DNA of 64,000 bases from Atriophallophorus winterbourni (Eukaryota; Platyhelminthes; Trematoda; Plagiorchiida; Microphallidae): assembly GCA_013407085.1 (NCBI GenBank), contig JACCGJ010001514.1:62001-126000 (forward strand). The letters are read 5' to 3'. The notes beneath the pieces were generated by a model. It worked only from the letters and a program-made list of their open reading frames with translations, was not told the DNA's origin and searched no databases. Position 1 is the stretch's first letter. Each line of letters starts with the position of its first letter. Shown in pieces: positions 36,915 through 48,196 of this stretch. A program made the translations under genes and the position numbers.

Positions 36915-37417
36915 TACATATTTCGCAGACATAACGTGAAGTTAACAACCGTCTGTATTTCCTACAGAACAACGAGAATGTTATTTTCTATCAGCTCCGA
37001 GTCTTTGACTGGCCAAACATGCCATACCATGTATACTGAAGTGGGCAAAATATTGATCATTTTATTAGACGATCTTCTACGAGAGATATTGACGAAAAAA
37101 TTATTCCTCAACACCGAAATGCAAGGTGTATGAAGTGCATGCTCTTATCACTAAGTTTAATTTGTAAGCCTATACATACTGAGCTTGCAATTTAGACCAG
37201 CAAACACGAGAATAGTAGGGTGGCTTTCGTCGCAGTCGAGGACATTGCTCTGTGACAGATCTTATAAAAGCACAATAGATAACGGCAGCCAACAGTAAAC
37301 ATCATTCAGATTTTAATGGGTGAGTAGCTCAGCTCAGTAGATTGCAATATCCCGTTAACAAGATTAAGCGAAGGCGTTTCATAAAACTATGCTATCATAC
37401 TGCGTGCACTTAATGTT
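36915..37417. other. Intergenic between two SINE-like copies, nothing recognised
   Basis: A 65-codon open frame at 36936-37133 has no recognisable features. Confidence 0.5.
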
Positions 37418-37658
37418 CACGGATGTGCAATCATACACTACTTATGTGCTGTGCGGCTAAGATCGTGCTAAATTGATTGGCCATCGGTGGTGAGCTGCAT
37501 GCTGAAACAGACTGGAGTATCACTACCATTTCTATATATCTTTTTTCTTTCTCATATCTGTCTAGGCCTCGGCAACCTGACAGTATCTTAGCCCATGTGC
37601 AATCTCTGACTGTACGGCACTTTGCCTGGATCAGGCTTGTGCATACATACATACATAC
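37418..37658 (+). repeat. SINE-like family A, complete copy
   Basis: Very close to the copy at 35166-35398 by eye, with head CACGGATGTGCAATCATACA and tail GTGCATACATACATACATAC. Confidence 0.87.
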
Positions 37659-37659
37659 T

Positions 37660-38035
37660 TAATGCTCACACGTGTAAATAGCGAGGTCTCAAACGATTTT
37701 TATAATTTCCGACAACTTATTTACAATTGATGCCATTATGGAATTATGCATTCGGAGTTCAGTCTGCCAAGTGGTACGATTTGCGATTCCTCGTAGCTTT
37801 CTAAGTTCTCTTCTTTCGTCTTTCTTTGTCAACAAAATTGCGTTGTGGTTGTATGTTAGTGACTGAGACTGAACCTTAACATTTTTAATAATTGTTATCC
37901 GTTCTGTGGTTCTTCGGGTAGCCATGACAGAAGTATAGCTTGTTCATCGAGGTTTCCAAATTTAGCCACTTAGAATGCCTGCAGAACGTTCTTCCGCCCG
38001 CGCGTACCATTCAAACTAGCGGCGTTTAATGGACG
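37660..38035. other. Intergenic, nothing certain
   Basis: A 78-codon minus-strand frame at 37689-37925 is rich in Arg and Lys but has no family signature. It is left unannotated. Confidence 0.4.
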
Positions 38036-38039
38036 GGCT

Positions 38040-38665
38040 TTAGCTAGCATCGGACAATAGGCAGCATTGACTCGCGAAATTGATAGACTGGATGTCGATG
38101 TATGCTGTTTGTCGGAAATATGCATGTATAAATCTAACTCGGTTACGAACGTACGAAATTGACACTATCGACGCCTGTCCATTGATGACGATGCCATTGT
38201 GTCTGGTCAAGCTGGTGTCAGAATCGTCTTGAGTGAGAGAGCTGAGGTCGCACTGTTAGACTGGATCCCAGTCGACAGTCGCCTTTGTGCAGTAAGACTA
38301 CAGGGTTCGTGCAAGAAAGGCGATTTCGCAATCAATCCTGAAATATGTTTGTGATTGCTGCCTATGCATAGACTAATTGTAGCTCTGAACTTGCAAAGGA
38401 TAAGTTCCATGGAAGATTACAAGAACTCAGTAGACTTGCATCGAGGAGAAACATCGTTGTCTTAGCTGGAGAAATAAAGGCACGTCTATCTTTAAACGAG
38501 CATTTCGTGGGTGGGTTTGGTCTCGATTGTCATCGTAATGACGACGGTGAAAGATTGCTCAGCTTGTGCTCAGCGCACAGACTCTACCTTGCCAGCACTA
38601 ACTTCTGCCTTTCGAAGCACCATTGCTGCATCTGGAAGGCGACACGACCAGAACAATTAGGATTC
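38040..38665 (+). mobile_element. RTE-like LINE endonuclease fragment
   Basis: Plus strand, frames broken: DVDVCCLSEI near 38090, GQAGVRIVLSERAEVALLDW at about 38205-38260, VDSRLCAVRLQGSCKKGDF next, then LHRGETSLS and a line resembling NFCLSKHHCCIWKA. These are the apurinic endonuclease motifs of RTE-type elements. The GDFN-type site is lost to stops. No RT follows. Confidence 0.78.
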
Positions 38666-40480
38666 TAGGTCAAATCGCTAGCCGAAAAGCCTTGCGTACG
38701 CAATGTTTTGAAACCAGATTCATCAGACCCGAATTAATCGGTATTTCTGAAGACTGGTGTTCAAAGAAATAAATTGTCAAACCAACGCATAATGAAATCC
38801 AGTATTAGTTGAATGGTTGCAACACGCAGGCTCCTCGAAATTGAATGGAGTTGGATAAACTGGGCTTGCACAATAGAAATTGATTACCTCAACAGTTTCA
38901 CTTAATAACTCAAAATAACAAATGGAATACAACTCTGCAATTAAGAAAACAATGTTCCTTAAATCCCAACATTTGTGTTGACATCCAACTATCTACTAGC
39001 GCAGTAACCCTGCTGCTTCCACCAACACATGTTCTGTTCAACTGGCAGTCTCGGTAAACTGCACGAACAGCTTTCCGATGCCGTTTAATACTCGCTGTAG
39101 GAAGCGAAAAAAGGAGTCCTCTCAGGGTTTTTAAACCTGTTTCGGCTTGGGCAAGCCCAGTAAACAGTTCCGTGCGACGGTCAGTCAGTAATTACTGAAC
39201 ACTTGCGTGAAAAGAAAATACACTATCATTATCTGTCTATGCCTGGTTAACCTGACACTATCGCAGCCCAGTCTCAGACATTGAGGTGATTTTCCTGTAG
39301 CCAAAATTGTCATTTAATAAGCACAAAATGTGCTATCTTAAACAGGCGCGAAATTCCTGCTATAATGGTAACCAGTGATAAGTGGCAAGCATGAACAATG
39401 TGAAACAGCATTACACTGGTAGCATGTACCGAATGATTAACTGTCATACAACCATGGAAAGATGTAAAAACCTAAAGGATGGAACTTAAATATCTACGGT
39501 GTTACATATTACCAGAGTGGAACCCAAGTAATAATTATAGAAGACTAAGCACAAACAAACTGGGATGAGGTGCTACCCCTCGAATGGAACATGCATTCAG
39601 TCAACTTTCGTGAACAAGCAGGGCATACCGCCGTTGTTCCTTTCTTTTATTAACTTCATTATGATTTCAGAGCGCGAGCAGTTTGTAAGACGACGCAACA
39701 ATATGCCTGCCTACAGGTTCATTCATTTGTACCGATCCGATCGTACAAGATTATACAAAACGTAAGAGATTTCACAAGACTGTTTCTTGCTCGGGTCACG
39801 TTTCAGGCCCAAAAGCCAAATTATAATCAACAGGGGCAGTGAGCCTGGTGCGTTAACAGCTGATTACAGTTGACATGAATGCATTACATCTTCAGATATC
39901 TAAGGGCGATTAAAAACCTGAACGCAAAATATGACAGTGCCAGTTTAGTTTGTATGCGCCGCACTTAGACTACGGCAGCCGGTAACACTAAAAAGGTGCA
40001 GACTGAACGGAAATGTGGACCGCTACGGCCCATTTAACCCGAAACTTATTGAACTGTAAGTCACCTTACAATGTTCAAAAGCTTTTACGCTTCTTACACG
40101 ATAATAAACTGTCGAAATTTTGAAAAGGGATTGGACATGCAAATTGGCTATACTGGCAGATGATTTAACCAGACATTTCAACACGTTTACTCAAGGTGCT
40201 TGCATGAACATTTCGATTGGCATTTTAATATCATATGCAGATATCTTTTCTGAAATTTATATGGGCTAAAACCTAGGAGCAAACCTGAAAATATCTTGTA
40301 CGTGAAGATTCCTTAGAAGCGCGATTGAAATAGAATTTTTTTATAATGCAAGGTGGGTGACATAAAAAAGCTTTGCAATAATCTAACCAAAAAATGGCGA
40401 AGCATAGCATAATGATGAAAACGAGGAAGCCAATACTTGAAGCTGCCCCAGCTATGTTAGAACACGTAAACGAGGTAACA
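38666..40480. other. Intergenic; one small SINE-like fragment
   Basis: At 39229-39290 TTATCTGTCTATGCCTGG and AACCTGACACTATCGCAGCC match SINE-like family A in degraded form. The 66-codon frame at 39565-39765 has no support. Otherwise nothing recognised. Confidence 0.5.
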
Positions 40481-40488
40481 TGATCCGA

Positions 40489-40494
40489 TTTATT
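40489..40494 (-). terminator. Possible poly(A) signal overlapping the eL36 stop codon
   Basis: On the minus strand AAATAAATC contains the TAA stop (40492-40490) inside AATAAA. A further TATAAA-type variant occurs about 150 nt downstream, so which one is used is unknown. Confidence 0.35.
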
Positions 40495-40832
40495 TCACAC
40501 GCATCGCTTTCACAATCTTCATTAATTCCTCCCGCTTTCGTTTCGCACGACGGGTTCCACCCACACGCTTTTTAGCGAACTTTAGCGCTCTCTTTTCTCT
40601 GTCGTTTTTCAACAGCTCGAGAATTCGCTTTTCGAAAGGGGCGAATCCTACAATTTCCCGAATTACATCACGGGTGAATTTAGCTTGTTTGGTTATGCGC
40701 TGAGAAATAGTGACAAAATATGAAACTTACGCCACGTCTATTGGAAGGCTTTGGTGGTCGTACGTTTTTTGTCTTTTTCATACCCCTGCCACGGCCAACA
40801 CATAGTGGATACTTCCAAGCTAAGCCCTTCAT
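40490..40832 (-). CDS. RPL36: 60S ribosomal protein eL36, complete
   Basis: Minus-strand exon 1 is 40832-40731 (34 codons, starting [17 protein letters not shown]). Exon 2 is 40699-40490 (69 codons plus TAA). The intron 40730-40700 is only 31 bp, with GTAAGT at the start and TTCTCAG at the end; joining is in phase 0. The product of 103 aa compares with about 105 in animals. Conserved blocks are [51 protein letters not shown] and [17 protein letters not shown]. eL36 is a basic component of the large cytosolic subunit near the 5.8S/25-28S rRNA. An AATAAA overlaps the stop codon. There is no other gene within 500 bp upstream. The assignment is firm because the whole family length aligns. It could in principle be a retained duplicate, but the intron rules out a processed pseudogene. 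Confidence 0.93.
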
Positions 40833-41330
40833 CTCGCAGATAACACGATTATAATTTCAAAATGCTTTGGTATAACCAATAGCACAGTAAAACAAAGTAA
40901 AACTTTAAATGTTATCTCCTAAAAAGAAATTTTGAAAATTGAAATTTATCGTTGTACACAGGCGGTGATATTACCACGGAACAACCGTGTCGTAGTATTT
41001 AACTTTATTGTTTTTTAAGTTGTAATTTTTGGCGTGTTAATAATCGCTCAATGTATTTGCTGAAGCGAAACACAATATTGTTCTTTGACCTCACTATGGA
41101 TAAAATTCGATGAATAAACGCTAATTTTCATTTTACTGGTCAAACGCTCAAAACGAATATACATGTCTAAAGAATTGCGAAAAATTTCGGAATTAACACG
41201 CGGTACGTTCAACTTGGTTGTATTTCCCACGCTCTGATTAAATATTACGAAATTTTGCTGACTCTGTGGAATTGCAATCTATATTACTCGCACTACTAAG
41301 ATATAAATATCTATTTCATATATATTCATC
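40833..41330. other. eL36 upstream region
   Basis: AT-rich sequence between the eL36 start and the next LINE. No TATA box stands out at a suitable distance. Confidence 0.4.
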
Positions 41331-42484
41331 ATGGCTCACATTGCTTTTCCATGCTTAAAGGCTGGTTGTGGTAAGCAAGTAGCCAAAGGTATCGAGTGTT
41401 GTACATGCAGACGCTGGGCGCACCAAAATTGCTCTAGTATACCAAATTACCATAACACCATATATGCAGCCCATACATGGTTCAAACGGGTTTGCATGGA
41501 ATGCAAAGAAGTTGCACGGGAGGCTTAACGTAAGCAAGTTTCCCAATTACTCGCAACATTGCAGGAACCAACCCAAAAATCTTACCCGTAAGTTGCAGCC
41601 TCGCATAAACAATCTTGCATAAGCCGGCAGATGTGCAAAAATCTACGGAAGGAAGTCAGGGTAAAACTAACAACAATGTTGTTAGTCAGCGTAAGAAGAA
41701 GAGCCAAGCAGCTCAAAAGTTACCGCGCTCCCCGAAAAGTAAGAAAACCGTGCCCGTCTCAGTAATTTAGCGACAATTAACTCGCAATTAACTTTAATCC
41801 GCAGCGACTTGCGAGCCTTGCAAAAAAGGCGCTTTTCCCGAGAAAAGTTTGAAAACCAGGACCAGAAACATTCTGATCCATAACGAGCAAGAGCCTTTTA
41901 TACAGGAGGCTAAAGCACGACTCAGTTTAGATCGCAAATGCGTACAAAATTTATTGCGTCTAGCAGACCTTAAGCCCAATCTACTGATCGTTCGGGTACA
42001 CAGAATCGGCCTGTATAAGAAAGGAAACCAAGCAAGGCCAATCTTGGTGGAATTCGGAATTCAGTGAGACAGAGACCTGTTTCTCTCTAAAGGCGACCAA
42101 ATACATACCAATACAAATGGTTTGTATAGATTGGTGCCAGATAGCCGCCCAGTTTCGGCAAATTATTTTGCGTTCCAGCGTTCGGGTAGCAAAGTAGCAA
42201 AGCCTAAGGGCAAACCAGATAAGCGCCGACAGAATAACTCTGCAACAGCGGATATTTCAATCAAGAACGCTCAAGTGCTGGTAAAAAATATAGCGGACGA
42301 ATCTTGGCTAAGTTGTGATGCAGCCAACGAAAGCCCCGCTTCGTATGTGCTCAACGCTTCTGCATTAAGAACCTCTACCAAACAACCTTCCAGCGACGTA
42401 GATTCTTCACAAAGCACTAATTTGGACATACCAAAAAACTTGGTAATACCTCGGGTTTTGCGCCCGACGGTTCTCCGAAATTAG
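41331..42484 (+). pseudogene. ORF1 of the second-lineage CR1-like LINE
   Basis: Three open segments in different frames make up ORF1. The first has a C-x4-C-x8-C-x2-C...H-x2-C...C-x2-C layout, a PHD/RING-like zinc-binding pattern common in ORF1 of CR1-group LINEs, where it is thought to mediate self-association or nucleic-acid contact. The second (41849-42067) carries a basic stretch with DRKCVQNLLRLADL and PNLLIVRVHRIG. The third is Ser/Lys-rich with no motif. Stops near 41526 and 42065 break it. Confidence 0.65.
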
Positions 42485-45345
42485 GCGGGGTACATCGAAA
42501 TTCTGTGAGCATACTATACACAAATGCTTGCAGCGTGCTTAGTAAATAACTGGAATTAATGCAGCAAGCCTCCAATAGTAAATCTAGGATCCTAGGTATA
42601 TCAGAGACCTGGCTTCAAGATAAAGACATTATTCCATTTGATCTTCTTTCGACATAGACAGCCATCAGATCGGATAGACCAGATGGTAGACGCGGAGGAG
42701 GAGCTATAATACTATTACAACATGGTATTATACACCAAGACTCTGGCATCAAAATGGCCACCTTCGGAATCCAGCTGGTCTCAACAATCGTCACAGACGG
42801 TTAGCTCTCTTCTGCGTTAGGCTGCTTATACAGGGCACCCAGCGCTTCTGAGGAGGAGGACCAGGAACTTAGGGAACTTCTCACCAGGTTGCTCAAAACT
42901 GCTCTACGAGTCTATTTAATAGGTGATTTCAACCTACCGGGTATTGACGGGGACACTCAGACAACCTCTAATAGAATTTTCCTGGTATATCTCGATTGGA
43001 TGCACTCCAGTGCGCTTCATCAGCACGTAAGTGAGAAAACTAGGTACAGAGATGGACATTCACCATCTACACTGGACCTTTTTTGTCTAAAGGTCCTAAA
43101 GATGTCCAAAACCTCTCTCACAACTCACCTTTAGGGAAAAGTGACCACGTGAACATATTATCCCAGGCAATTCTCTGTTTTCATAAGTCACCAGTCAAAT
43201 ACAGGCGTAATCTAAATCGAGTTGACTGGAATGCCGTACGGCTTTCCGCTTTACGATGTGACTGTTTCTCTGAAACCAATGACATCGAAAGTAAATGGAC
43301 GGTTATTAAGTGCAATATTTCAAGTCTTCAAGACCTTTACTGTCCTTTTCGACCTACACGGCTAAAGAACAAGCCACCTTGGTGGACTCCTGCGGTGCGA
43401 CGCAACATTATTAGGCGCGACAGACACTGGCGGAGATATACAGCATTACCAACATATAGAAATTGGTCGCGCTATGAGGCTTTGAGAAACAGCACAGTAA
43501 AGCTACAACGGAAGCTTAAGCGATGCTACGAAACTTACCTGGCAAAATCTGTTAAAAAGTACCCTAAGAAGTATTATAGTTATGTTCAGTCTAATAGTAA
43601 GCAAGGGAGCACATAGGTACCCTAATATTAGACAATGGCGAGAAAGCCAATTCTGACCCCGAAAAGGCAGCAGCTTTGCTGGATCATTTTCGAAGCGTAC
43701 ATAGAATGGATGGCGCTGATGCGATTTACTCAGTCCCAACTCTTGATACGGAAATGGGTGCCTCACTAAGCGAAGTCGTTTTTTGCACGGATGATGTCGC
43801 GCGTCTCTAGACGGAAATAAATCCGCCGGACCTGACGATGTGCATCCTAAAATTGTAAAGGAAATATCTAAAGTACTAGCAGAGCTTCTATGTGAGTTAT
43901 ACAACGAATCGTTCTGAAAAGGCATCCTACCAGATGATTGGAAGAAAGCTATTGTCGTACCCATTCCAAAGGAAGGTTGCGCAAACATAATTAAGAATTT
44001 CCGACTGGTAAGCTTGACTAGTGTTTTATGTAAAACCTTGGCGAGACTTAACAGGGATCGATTGCGCAGCCACCTCGTGCACAATTCATCGGTTCAACAT
44101 GGCTTTCTTAAAGGAAGGTCGTGTCTCTCGAATCTTTTATGCTTTTTAGATCACGTTTCTAAGACACTGGATGAAGGTGGACGGGTAGAGGTCTTTTACT
44201 TAGACTTAAGTAAGGCATTCGACTCGGTTGGTCACAGATTCCTAGGGATGAAGCTCGCGGCCAAAGGCATATCTGGTCAGCTTCGCGACTGCATAACCAG
44301 TTTTCTTCGTGATAGATCCTTCCAGGTCCGTGTAGGCTATACTACCTCTGAATTCGCAACAGTTACCAGTATGGTCCCACAAGGTTCAATATTAGGCCCA
44401 ATACTCTTTCTGATCTTCATCGATGATCTGGCATCGCAGTTGTCATGTCCCTGCTACATGTTTGCTGAGGATGTCAAATTTACCGGATCCAGTTATCACG
44501 GTGATTTGTTGAGAGATATTGAAAAAGGTCATTAAATGGTCACCGGATGGGGATCTCCCTCTGAACTATAGTAAATGTCATCTGTTGTCTGCAGCAGTCG
44601 ACAGAATTATAGTAACTGCGAATAACGGTAGGATCGACTTTCAATCTATTCAGAGGATCAAGGATTTGGGTATAGTCGTGACAGCGGACTTCAAATGGGC
44701 TGCGCAGTGTGCCACAGCTGCACAACGAGCTAGAGGAGAACTCTTCAGGATTAAATCCGTTCTGACATGTAGAACGCCGGAAGTGTTTATCCCTTTATAT
44801 ACGGCGATTGTCAGGCCGCATTTAGAATACTGCGTGCAAGCCTGGAGCTTCTTCTTTCAAAAGGACATATTACTACTAGAAAAAGTCCAGCGACTGGCTG
44901 AAAAATGGTTGAAGGTATGTTTTGGAAATCTTACAAAGAACGTCTAATTTCTTTAGGTCTCTTCCCACTTCGGCGTCGGCGTCAACGGGGTGACCTCATA
45001 GAAACTTTCAAAATCCTGAAAGGCTTAGGCGACGAGGGCTGTCAAATCCAGTTCTCTAGAGCGATCAACCCCTCAATTAGAGGACATACGTTAAAGCTCG
45101 CGAAAAACCACAGCCGTCTGAATCTTAGGCAACACTTTTTCAGTGACAGAGTGGTAAGCTTCTGGAAGAAGCTGCCTAAGGAACTAATAGCTTGCACATC
45201 AATAGGTGAATTCAAAAGGGGATTGGATGCCTTGTGGCTTGGGCTTTTCCCAGACATTTTTCCGTCTGTCGTCAAAATTGTCCATTTTCATTCATCTTAA
45301 AATATATGGTCTTGACCTCGATTTAAAAAAAAACAAATAAAAATC
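41331..45345 (+). mobile_element. CR1-like LINE of a second lineage, nearly full length, broken
   Basis: Plus strand. ORF1 pieces: 41331-41528, a PHD-like Cys/His stretch (CLKAGCGKQVAKGIECCTC, WAHQNC, CMEC); 41849-42067; and 42122-42484. ORF2 begins near 42510 with TNACSVLSK, then ISETWLQDKD, RRGGGAIILL and YLIGDFNLPG (endonuclease), interrupted by stops. The RT begins near 43820 (AGPDDVHPKI), then 44014-44535 with QHGFLKGRSC, YLDLSKAFDS and MVPQGSILGPILF. The palm reads YMFAEDVKF instead of FADD. The C-terminal part follows at 44519-44947 and 44905-45300 (YCVQAWSFFFQKD, VVSFWKKLPKELI). The 3' end is an A-rich stretch at about 45324-45345. Stops, frameshifts and the palm change make it inactive. 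It is distinct from the copies at 7-29 kb. Confidence 0.88.
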
Positions 45346-45349
45346 CTGT

Positions 45350-45848
45350 TATACAATGCCTCGTTTTAAATGTCGTGTTTTAAATGAACGCACCAATTTT
45401 CCATAGCTAACCTCTCACCGGCTTGGTGAAGAGAAACCCTTTCTGTTTTTCTCAGTCGCAGCTACAAATTCTGGGACCGAAGAACGGCTAAGAAAACACC
45501 GGACGTACCTTCACATACGACGAGGATACCAGAAATAAATGAACCAACTTTAGCAGCGGTGGGCACTTCTTCAAAGCTTTCCACAGACAGAAATTCTGTA
45601 CGCTCGATTGGCCTATCAACCATTTACAGTCATGTGGCAACTGAAATTAACTAATCCCTTGGCGTCGCGATCGTCAGGGATAATCAAATCACAATAGGAA
45701 AAAACACTTTGTCAGTGGTAGTTGCTTCTCTGCAGCTTTCCACCGAAAGAAACTCTGGAAGCTCGATTGGCTTGTTAGCCACATACTGTCCTGTGCAAAC
45801 TGAATTGAACTGAATGTGAGCAAAACATCAATATCGTCATCCACGAAT
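45350..45848. repeat. Diverged direct repeat, two units ~158 bp apart
   Basis: A block at about 45549-45650 (AGCTTTCCACAGACAGAAAT, GCTCGATTGGCCTATCAACC) recurs at about 45706-45810 (AGCTTTCCACCGAAAGAAAC, GCTCGATTGGCTTGTTAGCC). The family is unknown. Confidence 0.65.
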
Positions 45849-45849
45849 C

Positions 45850-45912
45850 AATGTGATTCTGTTTCTGAACATCGTGGTTCGTTGTACGAAACATAGACAG
45901 AAGTGGCATTCA
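45850..45912 (-). repeat. SINE-like family B fragment (minus)
   Basis: TGAACATCGTGGTTCGTTGT and AAGTGGCAT are the reverse complement of the family B middle block. Confidence 0.75.
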
Positions 45913-46263
45913 ATAATAACTTTTTGGTCTTTTTTTCTATATTTAATTACAATTTTATCGGAAAATTCTAATCCGAAACAATTTTCTGAGCGATTAAATT
46001 CAGGACGATTATACATTTGTAATCAATTTAAGATTGATGATTCCCGCACCTCTTTATGAATGTGTCTTCCGAGCCTATAATAGCTGATTGAGCAAGTATT
46101 GCCATGAGTCCGAGTTTATTCGGGATAAATTTGTACGAATTTTCACATCCTGATCTATAGAAATTCTGATTATAATCGATTGAAAATGGAGCGGATTAAA
46201 AATAAAGCAGAAACACAGACCACCGAGTGTGACGAACGCTGAGAAGATTCAACATTACTCATT

Positions 46264-46552
46264 ACACAACAAAAATACTTGCGACGAAATCACTAACGAA
46301 AGGCAACAAAATATTAAATGAATAAACAGGACAAGCATAAATCGGGGGGAAAATCATACAGCATATATATATATATGCTGTATAATTACGGCTTTTTGAT
46401 GATCGCGTTCTTCTCGATTTTGCTTTTTTGCGTACTCGAGCAGATCGATTTAAAGCATTAATTTTTCCCCCGATTTATGCTTGTCATGTTTACTCATTTA
46501 ATATTTTGTTGCCTTTCGTTAGTGACTTCGTCGAAAGTATTTTTTGTTGTGT
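46264..46552. repeat. Palindrome 1 (90-bp arms, 109-bp spacer)
   Basis: Arms 46264-46353 and 46463-46552 are reverse complements with about five mismatches (both carry CTAACGAAAGGCAACAAAAT and GACAAGCATAAATCGGGGG or their complement). The spacer contains a perfect 28-bp palindrome with an AT core at 46356-46383. Confidence 0.85.
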
Positions 46553-46748
46553 CTCAAACGGATATTTTTCCAAACAATATTAGTTATTCTGGTATTTATT
46601 CGTTAGTGAATGGAATAATAAACCGGAATTGAAAAATGTAATTATTTTGTTTTACTTGATGATATTGTAAATCTAATCACCTATTTAACGAACTAACTAC
46701 TCTAATAGAGAAGTGATAATTCATCTAATTATTCTGGATTGCTTTACA

Positions 46749-46795
<47 letters not shown>

Positions 46796-47092
46796 TAGAA
46801 ATATATATATATTATATAGAGATAATATATATCTATATATAATAGCGCTTTCAAGTTCTCGTGTAGTTGAGCAGATTTTTCAAACGTACTGTGAAGTAAC
46901 CCCAGAATAATTAGATGAATAATCACCTCTCTATTAGATTAGTTAGTTCGTTAAATAGGTGATTAGATTTACAATATCATAGTCAAGTAAAAATAATAAT
47001 TACATTTTTCACTTTCGGTTAATTATTCCATTCACTAACGAATAAATACCAGAATAACTAATATTGTTTGGATAAATATCCGTTTGAGACAC
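46549..47092. repeat. Palindrome 2 (about 205-bp arms around a TA microsatellite)
   Basis: Arms 46549-46751 and 46887-47092 are imperfect reverse complements, starting GTGTCTCAAACGG and ending CCGTTTGAGACAC. The middle holds (TA)n at about 46749-46792 plus further AT-rich sequence. Its left edge overlaps the right arm of palindrome 1. It looks like a foldback or miniature inverted-repeat element; no transposase is seen. Confidence 0.85.
46749..46792. repeat. (TA)n microsatellite
   Basis: An uninterrupted run of about 21 TA units in the centre of palindrome 2. Confidence 0.95.
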
Positions 47093-48025
47093 TGTGATAG
47101 CAAATGTCAAAGAAGTCAGACAGCAATATTTTCGTAAAAAGCTTTTGAATATCATTCATTTTACAACCTCAACGATAGATAAATATATCGCAATTTTACA
47201 TGTATTTAAATTTTAATATAAATTCCTTCACTCGTTTTCCATAAAGTCGGTAGGAACACGCTTAAACGAAATCATAGTAAATTGTGTTCTGATGAGCACA
47301 ACTCACAATGTTTATGATACGCGGCCAGACTATCGATCGATTCTAAAATACGCATTATCTTTTGACAGACATACTAATACTCAAACGATTGTATCACATT
47401 GTTACCTCCCTTAATTCTGTCGTTAACATCACATTTGGTGTGTATATCGTGAGATATGTTTTGTATAATGCAATGGATTATGCAGGGTTCTCAATGTATC
47501 TATAGCCCATGTTTCTGGAGGAACTGAGTCACTTGTTTCCTCAGCGTTTAAACGCTATTTCTTGGTTAAATCAGGAACAAAGACCTCACCAGATTATCTT
47601 GGTCTAACACAATCCATATACATTTGAACTTGTTGTCCATTTTGAAATTGAACTGTTACTTCATTTGCGTTCAAGGCAAAATGACTCAAGTTTGCCGGGT
47701 TCGTCCATGGGGTAGGTTGGGGTAGACTTATTCATTCTATTGCAGAGTTGTTTTATTTACTGTGTCTAAGTTTATCTGGTCTATACCTTGTTTGTCTGGT
47801 GCACGCCGATCAGGGTACATGAGATAACCTTTTCTAATAACTATTATATTTGCCTGACTTTTCTAGATTTAGCCGATAGAAACCTACCTAAGAAAACTGC
47901 AAGCAGCGTTTTACGACACAGTTAGTAGGTGATAAATTCAATTTATTCCGTGAAACTGTTTTCGGCAAGCGTAGTAAATTGGGAAGTAGTTTTAGTCACA
48001 GAGTCTTTTGAAGGTTTGAACGGAA
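47093..48025. other. Intergenic, nothing recognised
   Basis: About 0.9 kb of AT-rich sequence with no clear repeat, upstream of the candidate membrane-protein exon. Confidence 0.5.
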
Positions 48026-48196
48026 ATGCTTGACGTTGCTCTCATCCATCATACTGTGAACAATATGAACAACAGTGTGACACATTTAACATCCTTTATT
48101 CAACCGGACTGCAGTCATCAACTTACTCTAGGTTCCATGGTTCATCTGGTATTTGCCACAGCCATTTTGGGCCTAGTGTTTTGTTTGTTTGGTACG
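48026..48196 (+). CDS. Candidate first coding exon of a membrane protein (possibly a GPCR)
   Basis: From ATG 48026 the frame reads MLDVALIHHTVNNMNN and so on for 57 codons. Two Asn positions in NNMNNSVTH could be glycosylated. They are followed by a hydrophobic helix MVHLVFATAILGLVFCLF, then ACG at a GTAAAT donor (48197), phase 0. A glycosylatable N-terminus followed by a first helix is the layout of rhodopsin-like receptors, but no second exon was found in the window and no diagnostic motif is present. The frame continues open to 48322 without splicing. Could be chance. Confidence 0.3.

Noticed and set aside
37689..37925. Basic 78-codon minus-strand frame as a nucleic-acid-binding protein
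   Set aside because: Composition only; no motif, no splice context, and it lies between repeat copies.
46710..46930. Ile/Tyr-rich open frames on both strands
   Set aside because: They are translations of the (TA)n microsatellite and its palindromic flanks.
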